From NCBI RefSeq assembly GCF_021545335.1, contig NZ_CP089312.1, positions 1,178,001 through 1,242,000 of the forward strand: DNA of 64,000 bases. Reading direction: 5' to 3'. Below the pieces are notes generated by a model, which searched no databases, was not told where the DNA came from, and was given only the letters and a program-made list of their open reading frames with translations. Positions within the stretch are counted from its first letter, which is position 1. Each line of letters starts with the position of its first letter. Source of the stretch: Streptomyces sp. GQFP. Lineage in GTDB: Bacteria; Actinomycetota; Actinomycetes; Streptomycetales; Streptomycetaceae. A program made the position numbers and the translations under genes. Positions 1-9,579 of this stretch are shown in pieces.

Positions 1-3000
1 TGTCCGCCTTCGGCATCAGCGGGACCAACGCCCACGTGATCCTGGAGGAGGCCCCGCCGGTCGTGGACGAGGCCCGGCCGACCCCAGGAGCGGCCCCTCA
101 GACCGAGAAGGAGACTCTGCCGAACCTGGACGAGGCCCGGCCGAACCTGGACGAGGCCCAGCCGACCTCGGGGACGGCCCAATCGACCTTGAGCACGGCC
201 CCGCCGACCTCGGGAACGGCTCAGCCGACCTCGGGCACGACCCAATCGGCCTCGGGCACGACCCAGCCGACCTCGGGCACGACCCAGCCGACCTCGGGCA
301 CGACCCAGCCGACCTCGGGCACGACCCAGCCGACCTCGGGCACAGCCCCGCCACCCCTCGGCAAGACCCCGCCGCCCCACGCCGCGCCGGGCGCCACGCG
401 GCTCCCGGTTCCCTGGCTGCTCTCCGGCGCCGACGAGGCAGCCCTGCGCGTCCAGGCCCGCCGTGTCGCCGCTCACCTCGCGGCCCGGCCCCACCTCTCG
501 CCCACCGACGTCGGTGTCTCCCTCGCCGTGTCGAGGTCCCCGCTCGCCCACCGGGCGATGGTTCCGGCCGATGACCGGGCGCGGATGCTGACCGCGCTGG
601 AGGCGCTCGCCGACGGGAGGGGAGCGGATCGTGCCGTCGCCGATCCCGGCGTCCGTACGGCCTTCCTGTTCACCGGCCAGGGCTCTCAACGTGCCCGTAT
701 GGGTGCGGAGTTGCGTGCCGCCTTCCCCGCCTTCGACTCGGCGTTCGAGGAGGCCTGCCGGGCACTGGACGGCCGTCTGCAGCACCCTCTCGACGTGGTG
801 CTGTCCGCGAAGCCGGGTACGCCGGAGGCCTCCCTGCTCGACCGTACGGACTTCACCCAGACCGGCCTGTTCGCCTTCGAGGTGGCCCTGTTCCGGCTGC
901 TGGAGTCCTGGGGAGTACGCCCCGACTTCCTGGCCGGGCACTCCGTGGGGGAACTGGCGGCGGCCCATGTCGCCGGAGTGCTGGACCTGGCCGACGCAGC
1001 CGAACTCGCGGCGTCCCGGGGCCAGTTGATGCACGTCCTGCCGGGCGGCGGGGCGATGGTGGCGCTGCACGCGACGGAGGAGGAGGTCCTCGCCGAACTC
1101 CCCACGTTCGGCGGCCAGGTGGCGATCGCCTCGGTCAACGGACCACGTGCGGTGGTGATTTCGGGAGCGGAGGACGCGGTACTGGCCGTGGCGGCCGGGT
1201 TCGAGGCGCGGGGTCGCAGGACCGTCCGGCTGCGGGTCGGCCACGCCTTCCACTCGCCGCTCGTGGAGCCGATGCTCGACGGCTTCCGCCGGGTCACCGA
1301 GAGGCTGACGTTCCGGCCGCCGCGGATCCCGGTCGTCTCGGCCGTGTCGGGCCGCCCCGCCGAGGCCGGGGAACTGTGTTCGCCGGAGTACTGGGTACGG
1401 CACGCCCGTCTGCCCGTGCGGTTCGCCGACGCCGTGCGATGGCTCGGGGACAACGGGGTGTCGGCGTTCCTGGAGATCGGCCCGGGGCCGACGCTCACCG
1501 CCGCCGCCGAGGACTGTCTGACCGTCCCGGACAGCGAGGGCCCCGCCCCCGTGTGTGCCGCCGCCACCCGCGTCGGCGATCCCGAGCCGAAGAGCCTGCT
1601 GGCCGCAGTGGCCCGCCTCCACGTACGCGGAACGCGCGTCGACTGGCCCACCGTGTTCGCGGGCAGCGGTGCACGGCACGTGGACGATCTGCCGACGTAC
1701 GCCTTCCAGCGGCAGCGGTACTGGCTGGACGCGCCGAGCACGCCCACCCTCGCCTCGAACCCGCACGAACACCCGCTGCTGGGACCGGCGTTCGCCGTAC
1801 CGGACACCGGCCGGACGGTGTTCTCCGGCCTGCTCTCCACCACCACCCACCCATGGCTCGCCGACCATGTGGTCGGCGGAACGGTCCTGGTCCCCGCGAC
1901 GGGGTTCGTGGAGATGGCCGTACGGGCGGGCGACGAGGTCGGCCTCGGCACGCTCGACGAACTCGTGGTCCTGGCCCCGCTGATCCTGCCCGCGGCCACG
2001 GGCGTTCGCGTCCAGGTCGTCGTGGGCCCGGCGGACGACTCCGGCCGACGCCCGGTCGACATCCACGCCCGGCCCGCCACGGACGACTCCGAGCCCGACT
2101 GGACCCGGCACGCCACAGGGCTCCTCGGCGGCACGGAAACCACCCGGCCCGAGTCGGAACCGACGGTGTGGCCGCCGCAGGACGCGACCGAGGCCGACCT
2201 CGCCGACGCGTACGACGGTCTCGCAGAGGTCGGCCTCTCGTACGGCCCGGCATTCCGGGGCGTACGGGCGGTCTGGCGGCGCGGCGACGAGATGTTCGCA
2301 GACGTCCGTCTGCCCGAGGCGGAGTCGGGGCACGCGAACCGGTTCGGGATCCATCCGGCACTGCTGGACGCGGCCCTGCACGCCCCGCTCCTCGCGGGCT
2401 CGGCGCCCGACTCCCGCACCGTCCGGGTGCCGTTCGCGTGGAACGGCGTACGTCTGTACGCGACGGGCGCGTCGGAGGTACGGGTACGGATCACCCAGAG
2501 CGGGACGGACTCGGTCACGGTCACGCTGACCGACCCGTCGGGACGCCCGGTGGCGCACGTGGACTCCATGACCACGCGTGAACTCCCCGCCGAGACAGTC
2601 GAATCGGCGGCCGATGTCGTGCGCCGGGCCCTGCTGCGTCCCGAGTGGACCGACGTCGAGGAGTCGGAGGGCGAGCGGCGGCCCGTGACCGGTGGACGCT
2701 GGGCGCTGGTCGGCCCGGACGAACTGGACCTGCGCGGAGCGCTTCCCGACCTCGTGGGGACCGACGCCCCCGAACCGGATACCGTCGTCGTCACGGCCGT
2801 CGACGGCGACCCGGGGGCGGACGCCGATCCACTGCCCGCCGCCGTACACCGGCTGACCGGCAGGGTGCTGCGTACCCTCCAGGACTGGCAGGACGACCCT
2901 CGGACGGCGGGCTCCCGTCTGATCGTGGTGACGCGGAACGCGACCGCACCCGAGCCGGATCCGGCCGGGGCCGCCGTGTGGGGGCTGGTGCGCGCGGCAC

Positions 3001-5279
3001 AGGCGGAGCTGCCCGGACGTGTCGTCCTCGTCGACGTGGACGGGCGGCCGGAATCACTGCGGCTGCTCCCCGCTGCGGTGGCCAGCGCCGAGAGCCAACT
3101 CTCCGTGCGGAACGGGCACTTGGCGGTACCGCGCCTGGTCGCCGCCGGTGACCTCTCCGCCGAGGGCGGCAGCTTCGGACCCGACGGCACGGTCCTGATC
3201 ACCGGAGGCACCGGCGCGCTCGGCGCGGAGGTCGCCCGCCACCTCGTGGCCTCCCACGGCGTACGGCACCTGCTGCTCACGGGTCGGCAGGGGCCTCAGG
3301 CGCCGAACGCCGAGGAACTGCGCGTCACACTGGAGGAGTTGGGCGCCGAAGTGCGGATCGTGGCCTGTGACGCGGCCGACCGTGCCGCGCTGGCCGAGGT
3401 GATCAAGGGGTCCTCGCCCGCGCTGACCGCCGTAGTGCACGCGGCGGGGGTGCTGGACGACGGTGTCCTCGCCGCGCTGACACCCGACCGGATGACGGCC
3501 GTGCTGCGGCCGAAGGTGGACGCGGCCTGGCATCTGCACGAGCTGACGCGGGACTTGGACCTGTCGGCGTTCGTCCTGTTCTCCTCGGTGTCCGGCCTGC
3601 TGGGCCGCGCCGGCCAGGGCAACTACGCGGCGGCGAACGCCTTCCTGGACGCCCTGGCCCGGCACCGCGCCCAACTGGGGCTGCCCGCCGTGTCCTTGGC
3701 CTGGGGGCCCTGGGACCACGGGGCCGGGATGGCCGGTGCCGCCGGTGCGGACACAGAGGTCCCGAGCCGGACGGTCGGCGCGCGTACGGGCGCGGGTGTC
3801 CCCCACCAGTCGCCCCGCGATGTGCTCCAGTCGCTCTCCGTCGAGCAGGGCCTGGCCCTCTTCGACGCGGCGCTGCGCGCGGGCGAGCCCGTACTGGCGC
3901 CGGTCCTGCTGGACCGGGGGGCTCTCAGGTCCGCCCAGGGACCCCTGCCGCCGCTGCTGCGCGGACTCGTGCCGCCCCGCAGGCCGGCCGCCGGGACCGG
4001 GGAGGGCGCCGGGACCGGCTCCTCGCCCGGTGCGGAGCAGCCCTGGGAGCCGGGCGCCTGGCGCAAGGTGCTGGCCGGACTGCCCGCCGCCCAACGGGAT
4101 GACGCCCTCGCGGAGTTGATGCGCGCCGACGTGGCCACGGTCCTCGGCTACCCGGACGCCGACGCGCTGCCGGCCGGCAAGTCCTTCGCCGAACTGGGCT
4201 TCGACTCCCTGATGGCGGTCCAGGTCCGCAACCGGCTGAGCATGGCCCTGCGGCTGAGGCTGTCCGCCGCCGTGGTGTTCGAGCACCCGACGGCCCAGGG
4301 TCTGGCCCGCCACGTACTCGGTCTGCTGGACGACCTGCCCGACGTCGCACCGGAGCCGGAGCGCGCGCCCGCGGACGACCGGCCCGCGCAGACGCTCTCC
4401 TCGCTCTACCGGCGGGTCTGTGAGGCCGGGCAGGTGGTCGCGGCGATGCACATGCTGGTCACGGCCTCCTGGGCGCTGCCGACCTTCGGCCCGGACGCCG
4501 GCCGGGAGCACGCCCTGCCCCCGCTGCGGCGCGCCGACGGTTCCCAAGCCGGGCCGGTACTCGTCTTCCTCAACGGCTTCCACCCGCCCTTCGCCGCCCC
4601 CGGTGGTGAGTTCGCCGGATTCCACGCCCACTTCCAGGGCGAACTGGACGTCCTCGAACTCCCGCACCCCGGCATCGGGGCGGGCCCTGCCGTGCCCGCC
4701 GACCGGGACACGCTCGCCCGGACACACGCGGAGACGGTGCTGAGGCACGTCGACGACCGGCCCTTCGTGATCGTCGGCGTGAGCACCGGAGGCGCGGTCG
4801 CCCATGCGGTGACCCGGCGGCTCGAAGCCATGGGGAGGCCACCCGTCGGACAGGTGCTGCTCGACACGTACGTCATCAACGACGGCAACAGTGGCAAGGA
4901 CTGGCTGCTGTCCCTGCCCGCCGTGATCGCACCTCGCCTCGGCGGAAACCAGTTCACCGGGGACGAGGACACCGGGGTGGCCGCGCTGGGCGCGTACACC
5001 CGGATGTTCCTGGACTGGAAGCCGGAGCCCGTCGCCACCCCGACCCTGCTGGTCCGGGCCACCGAGCCGACGCCCGCGATGGCCGCGGGCGCGGCCCCGG
5101 ACGAGTGGCGGACCTCCTGGCCGCTGCCGCACACCCGGGTCGACGTCCCCGGCGACCACTTCTCGCTCATGCGGGAACACACCGCCACCACGGCGGCGGC
5201 CGTCCGCACGTGGATCGATTCCCTCGGCCGAACGGACGCCCCGTCGACGCCGAAGACAGAAACAGAAGGAGAGCGGTGA
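1..5279 (+). CDS. Modular type I polyketide synthase, C-terminal part (KS end-AT-DH-KR-ACP-TE)
   Basis: The gene enters from the left edge in frame (codons start at base 3) and opens with the end of a ketosynthase ([10 protein letters not shown]). Next come an acyltransferase (about 655-1560; GHSVGE with active Ser at 942-944; HAFH, which predicts malonyl-CoA), a dehydratase (about 1765-2560; [10 protein letters not shown] and DAALH), and a ketoreductase (GGTGALG near 3204; Ser/Tyr site [12 protein letters not shown] motif of B-type KRs). An ACP follows (LGFDSL, about 4205), then a thioesterase (GVSTGG with Ser at 4782-4784, GDHFS His near 5155). This is therefore the last module: it extends with malonate, reduces and dehydrates, then releases the chain. 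The KS-AT linker carries an unusual heptapeptide array. The stop overlaps the halogenase start. The product is unknown because the upstream modules lie outside the window. Confidence 0.95.
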   Translation, partial: SAFGISGTNAHVILEEAPPVVDEARPTPGAAPQTEKETLPNLDEARPNLDEAQPTSGTAQSTLSTAPPTSGTAQPTSGTTQSASGTTQPTSGTTQPTSGTTQPTSGTTQPTSGTAPPPLGKTPPPHAAPGATRLPVPWLLSGADEAALRVQARRVAAHLAARPHLSPTDVGVSLAVSRSPLAHRAMVPADDRARMLTALEALADGRGADRAVADPGVRTAFLFTGQGSQRARMGAELRAAFPAFDSAFEEACRALDGRLQHPLDVVLSAKPGTPEASLLDRTDFTQTGLFAFEVALFRLLESWGVRPDFLAGHSVGELAAAHVAGVLDLADAAELAASRGQLMHVLPGGGAMVALHATEEEVLAELPTFGGQVAIASVNGPRAVVISGAEDAVLAVAAGFEARGRRTVRLRVGHAFHSPLVEPMLDGFRRVTERLTFRPPRIPVVSAVSGRPAEAGELCSPEYWVRHARLPVRFADAVRWLGDNGVSAFLEIGPGPTLTAAAEDCLTVPDSEGPAPVCAAATRVGDPEPKSLLAAVARLHVRGTRVDWPTVFAGSGARHVDDLPTYAFQRQRYWLDAPSTPTLASNPHEHPLLGPAFAVPDTGRTVFSGLLSTTTHPWLADHVVGGTVLVPATGFVEMAVRAGDEVGLGTLDELVVLAPLILPAATGVRVQVVVGPADDSGRRPVDIHARPATDDSEPDWTRHATGLLGGTETTRPESEPTVWPPQDATEADLADAYDGLAEVGLSYGPAFRGVRAVWRRGDEMFADVRLPEAESGHANRFGIHPALLDAALHAPLLAGSAPDSRTVRVPFAWNGVRLYATGASEVRVRITQSGTDSVTVTLTDPSGRPVAHVDSMTTRELPAETVESAADVVRRALLRPEWTDVEESEGERRPVTGGRWALVGPDELDLRGALPDLVGTDAPEPDTVVVTAVDGDPGADADPLPAAVHRLTGRVLRTLQDWQDDPRTAGSRLIVVTRNATAPEPDPAGAAVWGLVRAAQAELPGRVVLVDVDGRPESLRLLPAAVASAESQLSVRNGHLAVPRLVAAGDLSAEGGSFGPDGTVLITGGTGALGAEVARHLVASHGVRHLLLTGRQGPQAPNAEELRVTLEELGAEVRIVACDAADRAALAEVIKGSSPALTAVVHAAGVLDDGVLAALTPDRMTAVLRPKVDAAWHLHELTRDLDLSAFVLFSSVSGLLGRAGQGNYAAANAFLDALARHRAQLGLPAVSLAWGPWDHGAGMAGAAGADTEVPSRTVGARTGAGVPHQSPRDVLQSLSVEQGLALFDAALRAGEPVLAPVLLDRGALRSAQGPLPPLLRGLVPPRRPAAGTGEGAGTGSSPGAEQPWEPGAWRKVLAGLPAAQRDDALAELMRADVATVLGYPDADALPAGKSFAELGFDSLMAVQVRNRLSMALRLRLSAAVVFEHPTAQGLARHVLGLLDDLPDVAPEPERAPADDRPAQTLSSLYRRVCEAGQVVAAMHMLVTASWALPTFGPDAGREHALPPLRRADGSQAGPVLVFLNGFHPPFAAPGGEFAGFHAHFQGELDVLELPHPGIGAGPAVPADRDTLARTHAETVLRHVDDRPFVIVGVSTGGAVAHAVTRRLEAMGRPPVGQVLLDTYVINDGNSGKDWLLSLPAVIAPRLGGNQFTGDEDTGVAALGAYTRMFLDWKPEPVATPTLLVRATEPTPAMAAGAAPDEWRTSWPLPHTRVDVPGDHFSLMREHTATTAAAVRTWIDSLGRTDAPSTPKTETEGER
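159..347 (+). repeat. In-frame 21-bp tandem array in the PKS KS-AT linker (9 units)
   Basis: Nine consecutive 21-bp units encode heptapeptides close to QPTSGTT. Units at 222-242, 264-284, 285-305 and 306-326 are identical or nearly so. The last unit (327-347) and the earlier ones have drifted ([21 protein letters not shown]). Just upstream is a shorter duplication of [14 protein letters not shown]. The encoded segment is rich in Pro, Thr, Ser and Gly and looks disordered. Because the unit is a multiple of three, copy number can change without a frameshift. Confidence 0.9.
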
Positions 5280-6790
5280 ACCCCGACCACGAGACAGGGA
5301 AGACAGCGGAGACAGCAGCGACCGAGGAGTTCGACGTGATCGTCGTGGGCGGCGGCCCGGCCGGGTCGACCGCCGCCACGGCCGTCGCCCTGCGAGGTCA
5401 CCGCGTCCTCCTGCTGGAGCAGCAGACGTTCCCCCGGTACCAGATCGGCGAGTCGCTGCTTCCCTCCACCGTGCACGGGGTGTGCCGCATCCTGGGCGTC
5501 GAGGAGGAGGTCGCGCGGGCCGGCTTCAAGACGAAGCGCGGCGGGACCTTCCGCTGGGGCCGGAACCCGGACCCGTGGCAGTTCTCCTTCGCCCTGTCCC
5601 CACGACTGGCCGACCCGACCTCTTTCGCCTACCAGGTCGAGCGCTCCCGGTTCGACGCGATCCTGCTGGACAACGCCCGCCGGGTCGGCGTCGACGTACG
5701 GGAGGACTGCCGGGTCAAGGGCGTGCTCGGCGACGAGGAGCGGGTGAGGGGCGTCAGCTGGACGGGCCCCACCGGGGAGACCCGCGAAGCCCGGGCCCGT
5801 TACGTCGTGGACGCGTCCGGCAACGGCAGCCGGATCCACGGCGAGGTCGGCGGCAGGCGGACCTACTCCGACTTCTTCCGGAACATCGCGGTGTTCGGCT
5901 ACTTCGCCGGCGGCAAGCGGCTCCCGAAGCCGAATGACGGCAACATCTTCTGCGCCGCCTTCGACGAGGGCTGGCTCTGGTACATCCCGCTCCGCGACGA
6001 CCTCACCAGCGTCGGAGCGGTGGTCGGCCGGGAGAACGCCGCCGCGATCCAGCGGGACCCGGTGACGGCCTGGCGCGGGCTGATCGACTCCTGCCCGGAG
6101 GTCCGGGACCTCCTGCACAGCGTGCCGCAGGCCACCGAGGCGCCGTACGACCAGGTGCGGGTCCGCAAGGACTGGTCGTACTGGAAGTCACAGCTGTGGC
6201 GGCCCGGCATGGTGCTGGTCGGCGACGCGGCATGCTTCGTCGACCCGGTGCTGTCCTCCGGAGTGCACCTCGCCACCTACGGCGCCCTGCTCGCGGCCCG
6301 CTCCATCAACAGCGGCCTCGCCGGAACCCTCGACGAGAGCCACCTCTTCGACGAGTTCGAGGCACGCTACCGGCACGAATACGGCCTGTTCCACGAGTTC
6401 CTGGTCTCCTTCTACGACATGCACCAGGACGAACGGTCGTACTTCTGGAAGGCCCGCAAGGTCACCCACGTCGACGCGACGGAAATGGAGGCGTTCGTCG
6501 AACTGGTGGGCGGACTGGCCTCCGGCGACACCTCCCTCGCCGGCCCCGGACAAGCGGGTACCCGGCTGACGGCCACCGCCTCGGAACTCGACCACGCGGT
6601 CGGCCGGCTCCCGGACTCCGACGGCCTGCGCAATCCGCTCTTCGAGTCCGCCTCGATCCGCCAGGTCTTCCAGGAGGGCACGATCCTCCAGGAACGGGGT
6701 GTCTTCGGCGGCCCACTGGAGAAGGAGACCCCGCTGCACCCCGGCGGCCTGATGGCCTCGGAGGACGGACTCACGTGGGTGGCCGAGTGA
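5276..6790 (+). CDS. FADH2-dependent halogenase
   Basis: A 504-residue flavin-dependent halogenase, expected to chlorinate or brominate an activated (often phenolic or pyrrolic) carbon on the polyketide or a precursor. It has the FAD-binding GGGPAG at residues 25-30, GESLLPS soon after, a KRGGTFRWG stretch that includes the region of the catalytic lysine, and WLWYIP near residue 233. WLWYIP matches the WxWxIP signature that separates halogenases from monooxygenases. The GTG start overlaps the PKS stop (GTGA) and is preceded by GAAGGAGAG, so the two genes are translationally coupled. A separate flavin reductase would be needed and is not in the window. Substrate and halide cannot be read from the sequence. 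Confidence 0.92.
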   Translation: MNPDHETGKTAETAATEEFDVIVVGGGPAGSTAATAVALRGHRVLLLEQQTFPRYQIGESLLPSTVHGVCRILGVEEEVARAGFKTKRGGTFRWGRNPDPWQFSFALSPRLADPTSFAYQVERSRFDAILLDNARRVGVDVREDCRVKGVLGDEERVRGVSWTGPTGETREARARYVVDASGNGSRIHGEVGGRRTYSDFFRNIAVFGYFAGGKRLPKPNDGNIFCAAFDEGWLWYIPLRDDLTSVGAVVGRENAAAIQRDPVTAWRGLIDSCPEVRDLLHSVPQATEAPYDQVRVRKDWSYWKSQLWRPGMVLVGDAACFVDPVLSSGVHLATYGALLAARSINSGLAGTLDESHLFDEFEARYRHEYGLFHEFLVSFYDMHQDERSYFWKARKVTHVDATEMEAFVELVGGLASGDTSLAGPGQAGTRLTATASELDHAVGRLPDSDGLRNPLFESASIRQVFQEGTILQERGVFGGPLEKETPLHPGGLMASEDGLTWVAE

Positions 6791-6805
6791 ACCTGCCCCC
6801 ATGCC

Positions 6806-6843
6806 AAAAGGGCCCCCACAGGCTCTCGCCTGTGAAGACCCTT
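6806..6843 (-). terminator. Terminator downstream of tRNA-Pro
   Basis: On the minus strand an interrupted GC-rich stem (GGGTC..CACAGGC, loop GAGA, GCCTGTG..GGCCC) is followed by TTTT. It lies just 3' of the tRNA. It could also stop transcripts running out of the halogenase gene on the other strand. Confidence 0.75.
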
Positions 6844-6855
6844 CGTCTCGCACCG

Positions 6856-6929
<74 letters not shown>

Positions 6930-7040
6930 GTGCCGTCTGACCTGGGGTTTCCCCTGGCCGAACGCGCATGGAAACAATACCGCACTCGGGCCGATGGTCG
7001 CGCACTCCTTTATCCGCGCCGGTATTCACGCTGCGGAGCC

Positions 7041-7071
7041 TTGACCTCAAGTTTGGTCGAGGTCGCACGAT
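7041..7071 (+). promoter_or_regulatory. MerR/SoxR-type promoter with operator in a 19-bp spacer
   Basis: TTGACC (7041-7046) and CACGAT (7066-7071) are separated by 19 bp. The inverted repeat GACCTCAA-gtttgg-TCGAGGTC (7043-7064) sits between and over them. A stretched spacer holding a CCTCAA..GAGG palindrome is the hallmark of promoters controlled by MerR-family activators (SoxR-like). The predicted transcript start (about 7078) coincides with the ATG at 7079, and no Shine-Dalgarno sequence is present, so the mRNA is probably leaderless. Confidence 0.7.
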
Positions 7072-7078
7072 CGACTGC

Positions 7079-7792
7079 ATGACCATCACAGCGACTCCCA
7101 GCCACGCAGACACGTACGAATACGCCGAGCTGACCGGCCTCATGGGGCTGATGACCGGCGACGAGAAACACGGGCCGGCGGCGACCTCCACGCTGGACGT
7201 GCTCTGGGTGCTCTACGACCGGGTCCTGCGGGTCGGCCCGGACCGGATGACGGACCCCGGGCGGGACCGGTTCCTCCTCTCCAAGGGGCACGGGCCCACG
7301 GCGTACTACGCGGTACTCGCCGCCAAGGGCTTCCTGCCCGTGGACTGGCTGCCGGGCTTCGGCTCGTACGACTCACCGCTCGGCCACCACCCCGACCGGG
7401 TGCTGGTGCCGGGGGCCGAGATCGGCAGCGGCTCGCTCGGGCACGGTCTGCCGATCGCCGTCGGTACGGCGCTGGGGCTGCGCGCCCAGGGGCTCGACGG
7501 GCCCGCGGTGTGGGTCCTGACCGGCGATGCCGAACTGGACGAGGGCAGCAACCACGAGGCGATCGCCTTCGCGGGGCCCGCCGGTCTCGAACGCCTGCAC
7601 ACCGTCGTCGTCGACAACTCGTCCGCCAGCCATGCCCGGCCGGGCGGTATCGCCGCCCGCTTCAAGGCCGCGGGCTGGTCCACGGCAACGGTCGACGGAC
7701 GTGACCACGAGGCCCTGTACACCGCCTTCACGGCACCGCATCCGGGCCGCCCGCACGTGGTCGTGGCGCGGGTCGAACCGAAGACCGACTGA
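7079..7792 (+). CDS. Transketolase, N-terminal (thiamine diphosphate-binding) subunit
   Basis: A 237-residue protein matching the N-terminal half of transketolase. Visible features are LSKGHGPTAYYAVLAA, the GSGSLGHGLPIAVG segment and the TPP/Mg motif beginning GDAELDEG and ending at a VVDNSS stretch. It would pair with the next gene to form a heterodimeric transketolase that moves two-carbon ketol units between sugar phosphates. Split transketolases occur both as housekeeping variants and in natural-product pathways, and the substrate here is not evident. The ATG at 7079 lies at the predicted transcription start of a MerR-type promoter, so the mRNA is likely leaderless. Confidence 0.9.
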   Translation: MTITATPSHADTYEYAELTGLMGLMTGDEKHGPAATSTLDVLWVLYDRVLRVGPDRMTDPGRDRFLLSKGHGPTAYYAVLAAKGFLPVDWLPGFGSYDSPLGHHPDRVLVPGAEIGSGSLGHGLPIAVGTALGLRAQGLDGPAVWVLTGDAELDEGSNHEAIAFAGPAGLERLHTVVVDNSSASHARPGGIAARFKAAGWSTATVDGRDHEALYTAFTAPHPGRPHVVVARVEPKTD

Positions 7793-7844
7793 ACGTACGG
7801 CCCCCACACACCCACCCCGACCGACCGAAAGGATCCACTCCCCC

Positions 7845-8768
7845 ATGGACACCATGCGTGACCGTTTCGCCCCCGTCCTCTCCCGGCTGCTCGACGAGGA
7901 CCCGCGCGTCGCCCTCGTGCTCGCCGAGATCGGGGCAGCCGCCTTCACGGAGACACGGGCCCGGCATCCCGACCGCGTGATCAACGTGGGCATCCGTGAA
8001 CAGCTGCTCGTCGGCGCGGGCGCGGGCCTGGCGCTCACCGGTATGCGCCCGGTCGTGCACACCTTCGCGAGTTTCCTCGTCGAGCGGCCCTTCGAGCAGG
8101 TCAAGCTGGACCTCGGGCACCAGGACCTCGGCGCCGTGCTGGTGAGCGCCGCCGCCTCCTTCGACTGGCCCTCCGGCGGCTTCACGCACATGTCACCCGG
8201 TGACGTGGCCCTCCTGGACACCCTGGACGGCTGGACCGTCCATGTGCCGGGGCACCCCGACGAGGCCGAGACCCTGCTGCGGCACGCGGTCGCCGCGGGC
8301 GACGACAAGGTGTACGTACGGCTCTCGGTGCAGCCCAACGCGGAAGCGCTCCCCGTCGACGGCAGCCGGGTCCTCACCCTCCGCGAGGGCCACTCCGGTG
8401 TCGTGATCGCCGTCGGACCGATGCTCGACGCGGTGCTCGACGCCACGGCCGGGCTCGACGTCACCGTCCTGTACGCGACGACCGTACGGCCCTTCGACAC
8501 GGCCGCGCTGCGCCGGGCCACGGAGGCGGCGGGCACCGACGTCGTCCTCGTCGAGCCGTACCTCGCGGGCACGTCGACGGCCGTCGTGAACGACGCGCTC
8601 TCCGATGTGCCCCACCGGGTGCTGGGCCTGGGCGTGGGCCGCCGCGAACTCCGCAAGTACGGGGAGATCGACGAGCACATCACCACGCACGGGCTCGACG
8701 CACGGACGCTCCGGGAGCGGATCCAGGGGTTCGTGGCGGCCGAGCACGTCTCCTCCGTACGTACCTGA
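7845..8768 (+). CDS. Transketolase, C-terminal (pyrimidine-binding) subunit
   Basis: A 307-residue partner of the preceding gene, corresponding to the pyrimidine-binding and C-terminal domains of transketolase. RVINVGIREQ contains the glutamate that activates thiamine diphosphate; PVVHTFASFLVERPFEQ and a C-terminal transketolase_C domain (from about residue 175) follow. The gene lies 52 bp downstream on the same strand. GAAAGGA (7826-7832) precedes the ATG at 7845, so it is probably co-transcribed from the MerR-type promoter. The complex should act in the cytoplasm on phosphorylated ketoses and aldoses. Confidence 0.9.
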   Translation: MDTMRDRFAPVLSRLLDEDPRVALVLAEIGAAAFTETRARHPDRVINVGIREQLLVGAGAGLALTGMRPVVHTFASFLVERPFEQVKLDLGHQDLGAVLVSAAASFDWPSGGFTHMSPGDVALLDTLDGWTVHVPGHPDEAETLLRHAVAAGDDKVYVRLSVQPNAEALPVDGSRVLTLREGHSGVVIAVGPMLDAVLDATAGLDVTVLYATTVRPFDTAALRRATEAAGTDVVLVEPYLAGTSTAVVNDALSDVPHRVLGLGVGRRELRKYGEIDEHITTHGLDARTLRERIQGFVAAEHVSSVRT

Positions 8769-8783
8769 GCGCGCCGTTCGGGT

Positions 8784-9143
8784 TCAGTCGGCACCCGGCG
8801 CCCCCAACTCCGGGTAGGCGTCCACCAGTCGGGGCGGGGCCGCCTGGCGCCAGGAGTCGGCGAGGATGTCGCGCAGTTCGTCCTCGTCCTCCAGAGCGGC
8901 CAGGCGGACCCTGACCCAGGCGAAGCCCGCCTCGTGGTCGGCGATCCAGAACTTCTCCGGCTCGGCCAGGACCAGTTCGTCGCGCTCCTCCTTCGGGCAG
9001 CGCACGGCGATGGAGGTCTCGTCCTCGGGCAGCGTGGCGAACATCTTCCCGGCGACCCGGAACGTGGGCATGCCCCAGGCGATCTTCTCCGTCGTGTCCG
9101 GCAGGGAGAGGGAGATACGGCGTACGTCTTCGGCTTCCGGCAT
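8784..9143 (-). CDS. MmcQ/YjbR-family protein
   Basis: A 119-residue protein with the layout of the MmcQ/YjbR family (double-wing DNA-binding-like fold): an N-terminal ISLSLPDTTEKIAWGMPTFRV segment, a middle strand region (MFATLPEDETSIAVRC) and a C-terminal ADSWRQAAPPRLVDAY helix. The molecular role of the family is unsettled. It is convergent with the transketolase pair and is the only gene on its strand here. I chose ATG 9143 because the conserved region starts immediately after it; an in-frame start at 9173 would add residues that look unconserved. Confidence 0.8.
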   Translation of the reverse strand: MPEAEDVRRISLSLPDTTEKIAWGMPTFRVAGKMFATLPEDETSIAVRCPKEERDELVLAEPEKFWIADHEAGFAWVRVRLAALEDEDELRDILADSWRQAAPPRLVDAYPELGAPGAD

Positions 9144-9235
9144 GCAACGCACCGTAGCCAATGCCACTGACAATCACTCGGCGAGTGCGTTCCGCTACGG
9201 ACGCTGGGGCGGGACACCCAGGACTTGTCCGGCGG

Positions 9236-9385
9236 ACCGTTGTCTTTGTTTTTGTCACGAAGTACACGCGGGAGGTCTGCACCGACTTCGAGGCCGAGCT
9301 GAAGCAGTTCAACGGCGAACAGGACCACGTCCACCTCCTCGTGGACCACCCGCCGAAACTCCAGCTCTCCAAGCTGGTCAACTCC
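9236..9385 (+). pseudogene. Decayed IS200/IS605-type TnpA (Y1 transposase) fragment
   Basis: The translation VFVTKYTREVCTDFEAEL runs into FNGEQDHVHLLVDHPPKL and LSKLVNS. This matches the start of IS200-family TnpA joined to its HUH (HVH) region. A block of roughly 20 codons expected between the first strand and the CTDFE helix is absent, and homology ends at LVNS, before the catalytic tyrosine. No intact start or stop fits the family. The rest of the 9144-9579 gap shows no other recognisable gene, only a weak GC-rich leader for the next gene. Confidence 0.8.
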
Positions 9386-9579
9386 CCCCCGAGGGGGACG
9401 ACGACTGGCATATCCCCATTGGCCGGATGAACGACAACAGCCGCACACCTGTTGATCGGACCGGAAGCTTGAGCCGTATCCCTTCCGAGAAGCCGCGCGC
9501 CCCCATGTGAACCAACACGCGAACCGACAGTCGCGCCCCGACCCCACCCGGGGCCCGACGAAGGAGTCAGGAACCCGAC

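Noticed and set aside
686..3280. An 864-codon open frame antisense to the PKS gene
   Set aside because: It is a by-product of GC-biased codons; its translation is Arg/Ser-rich with no domain, while the plus strand encodes clear PKS motifs.
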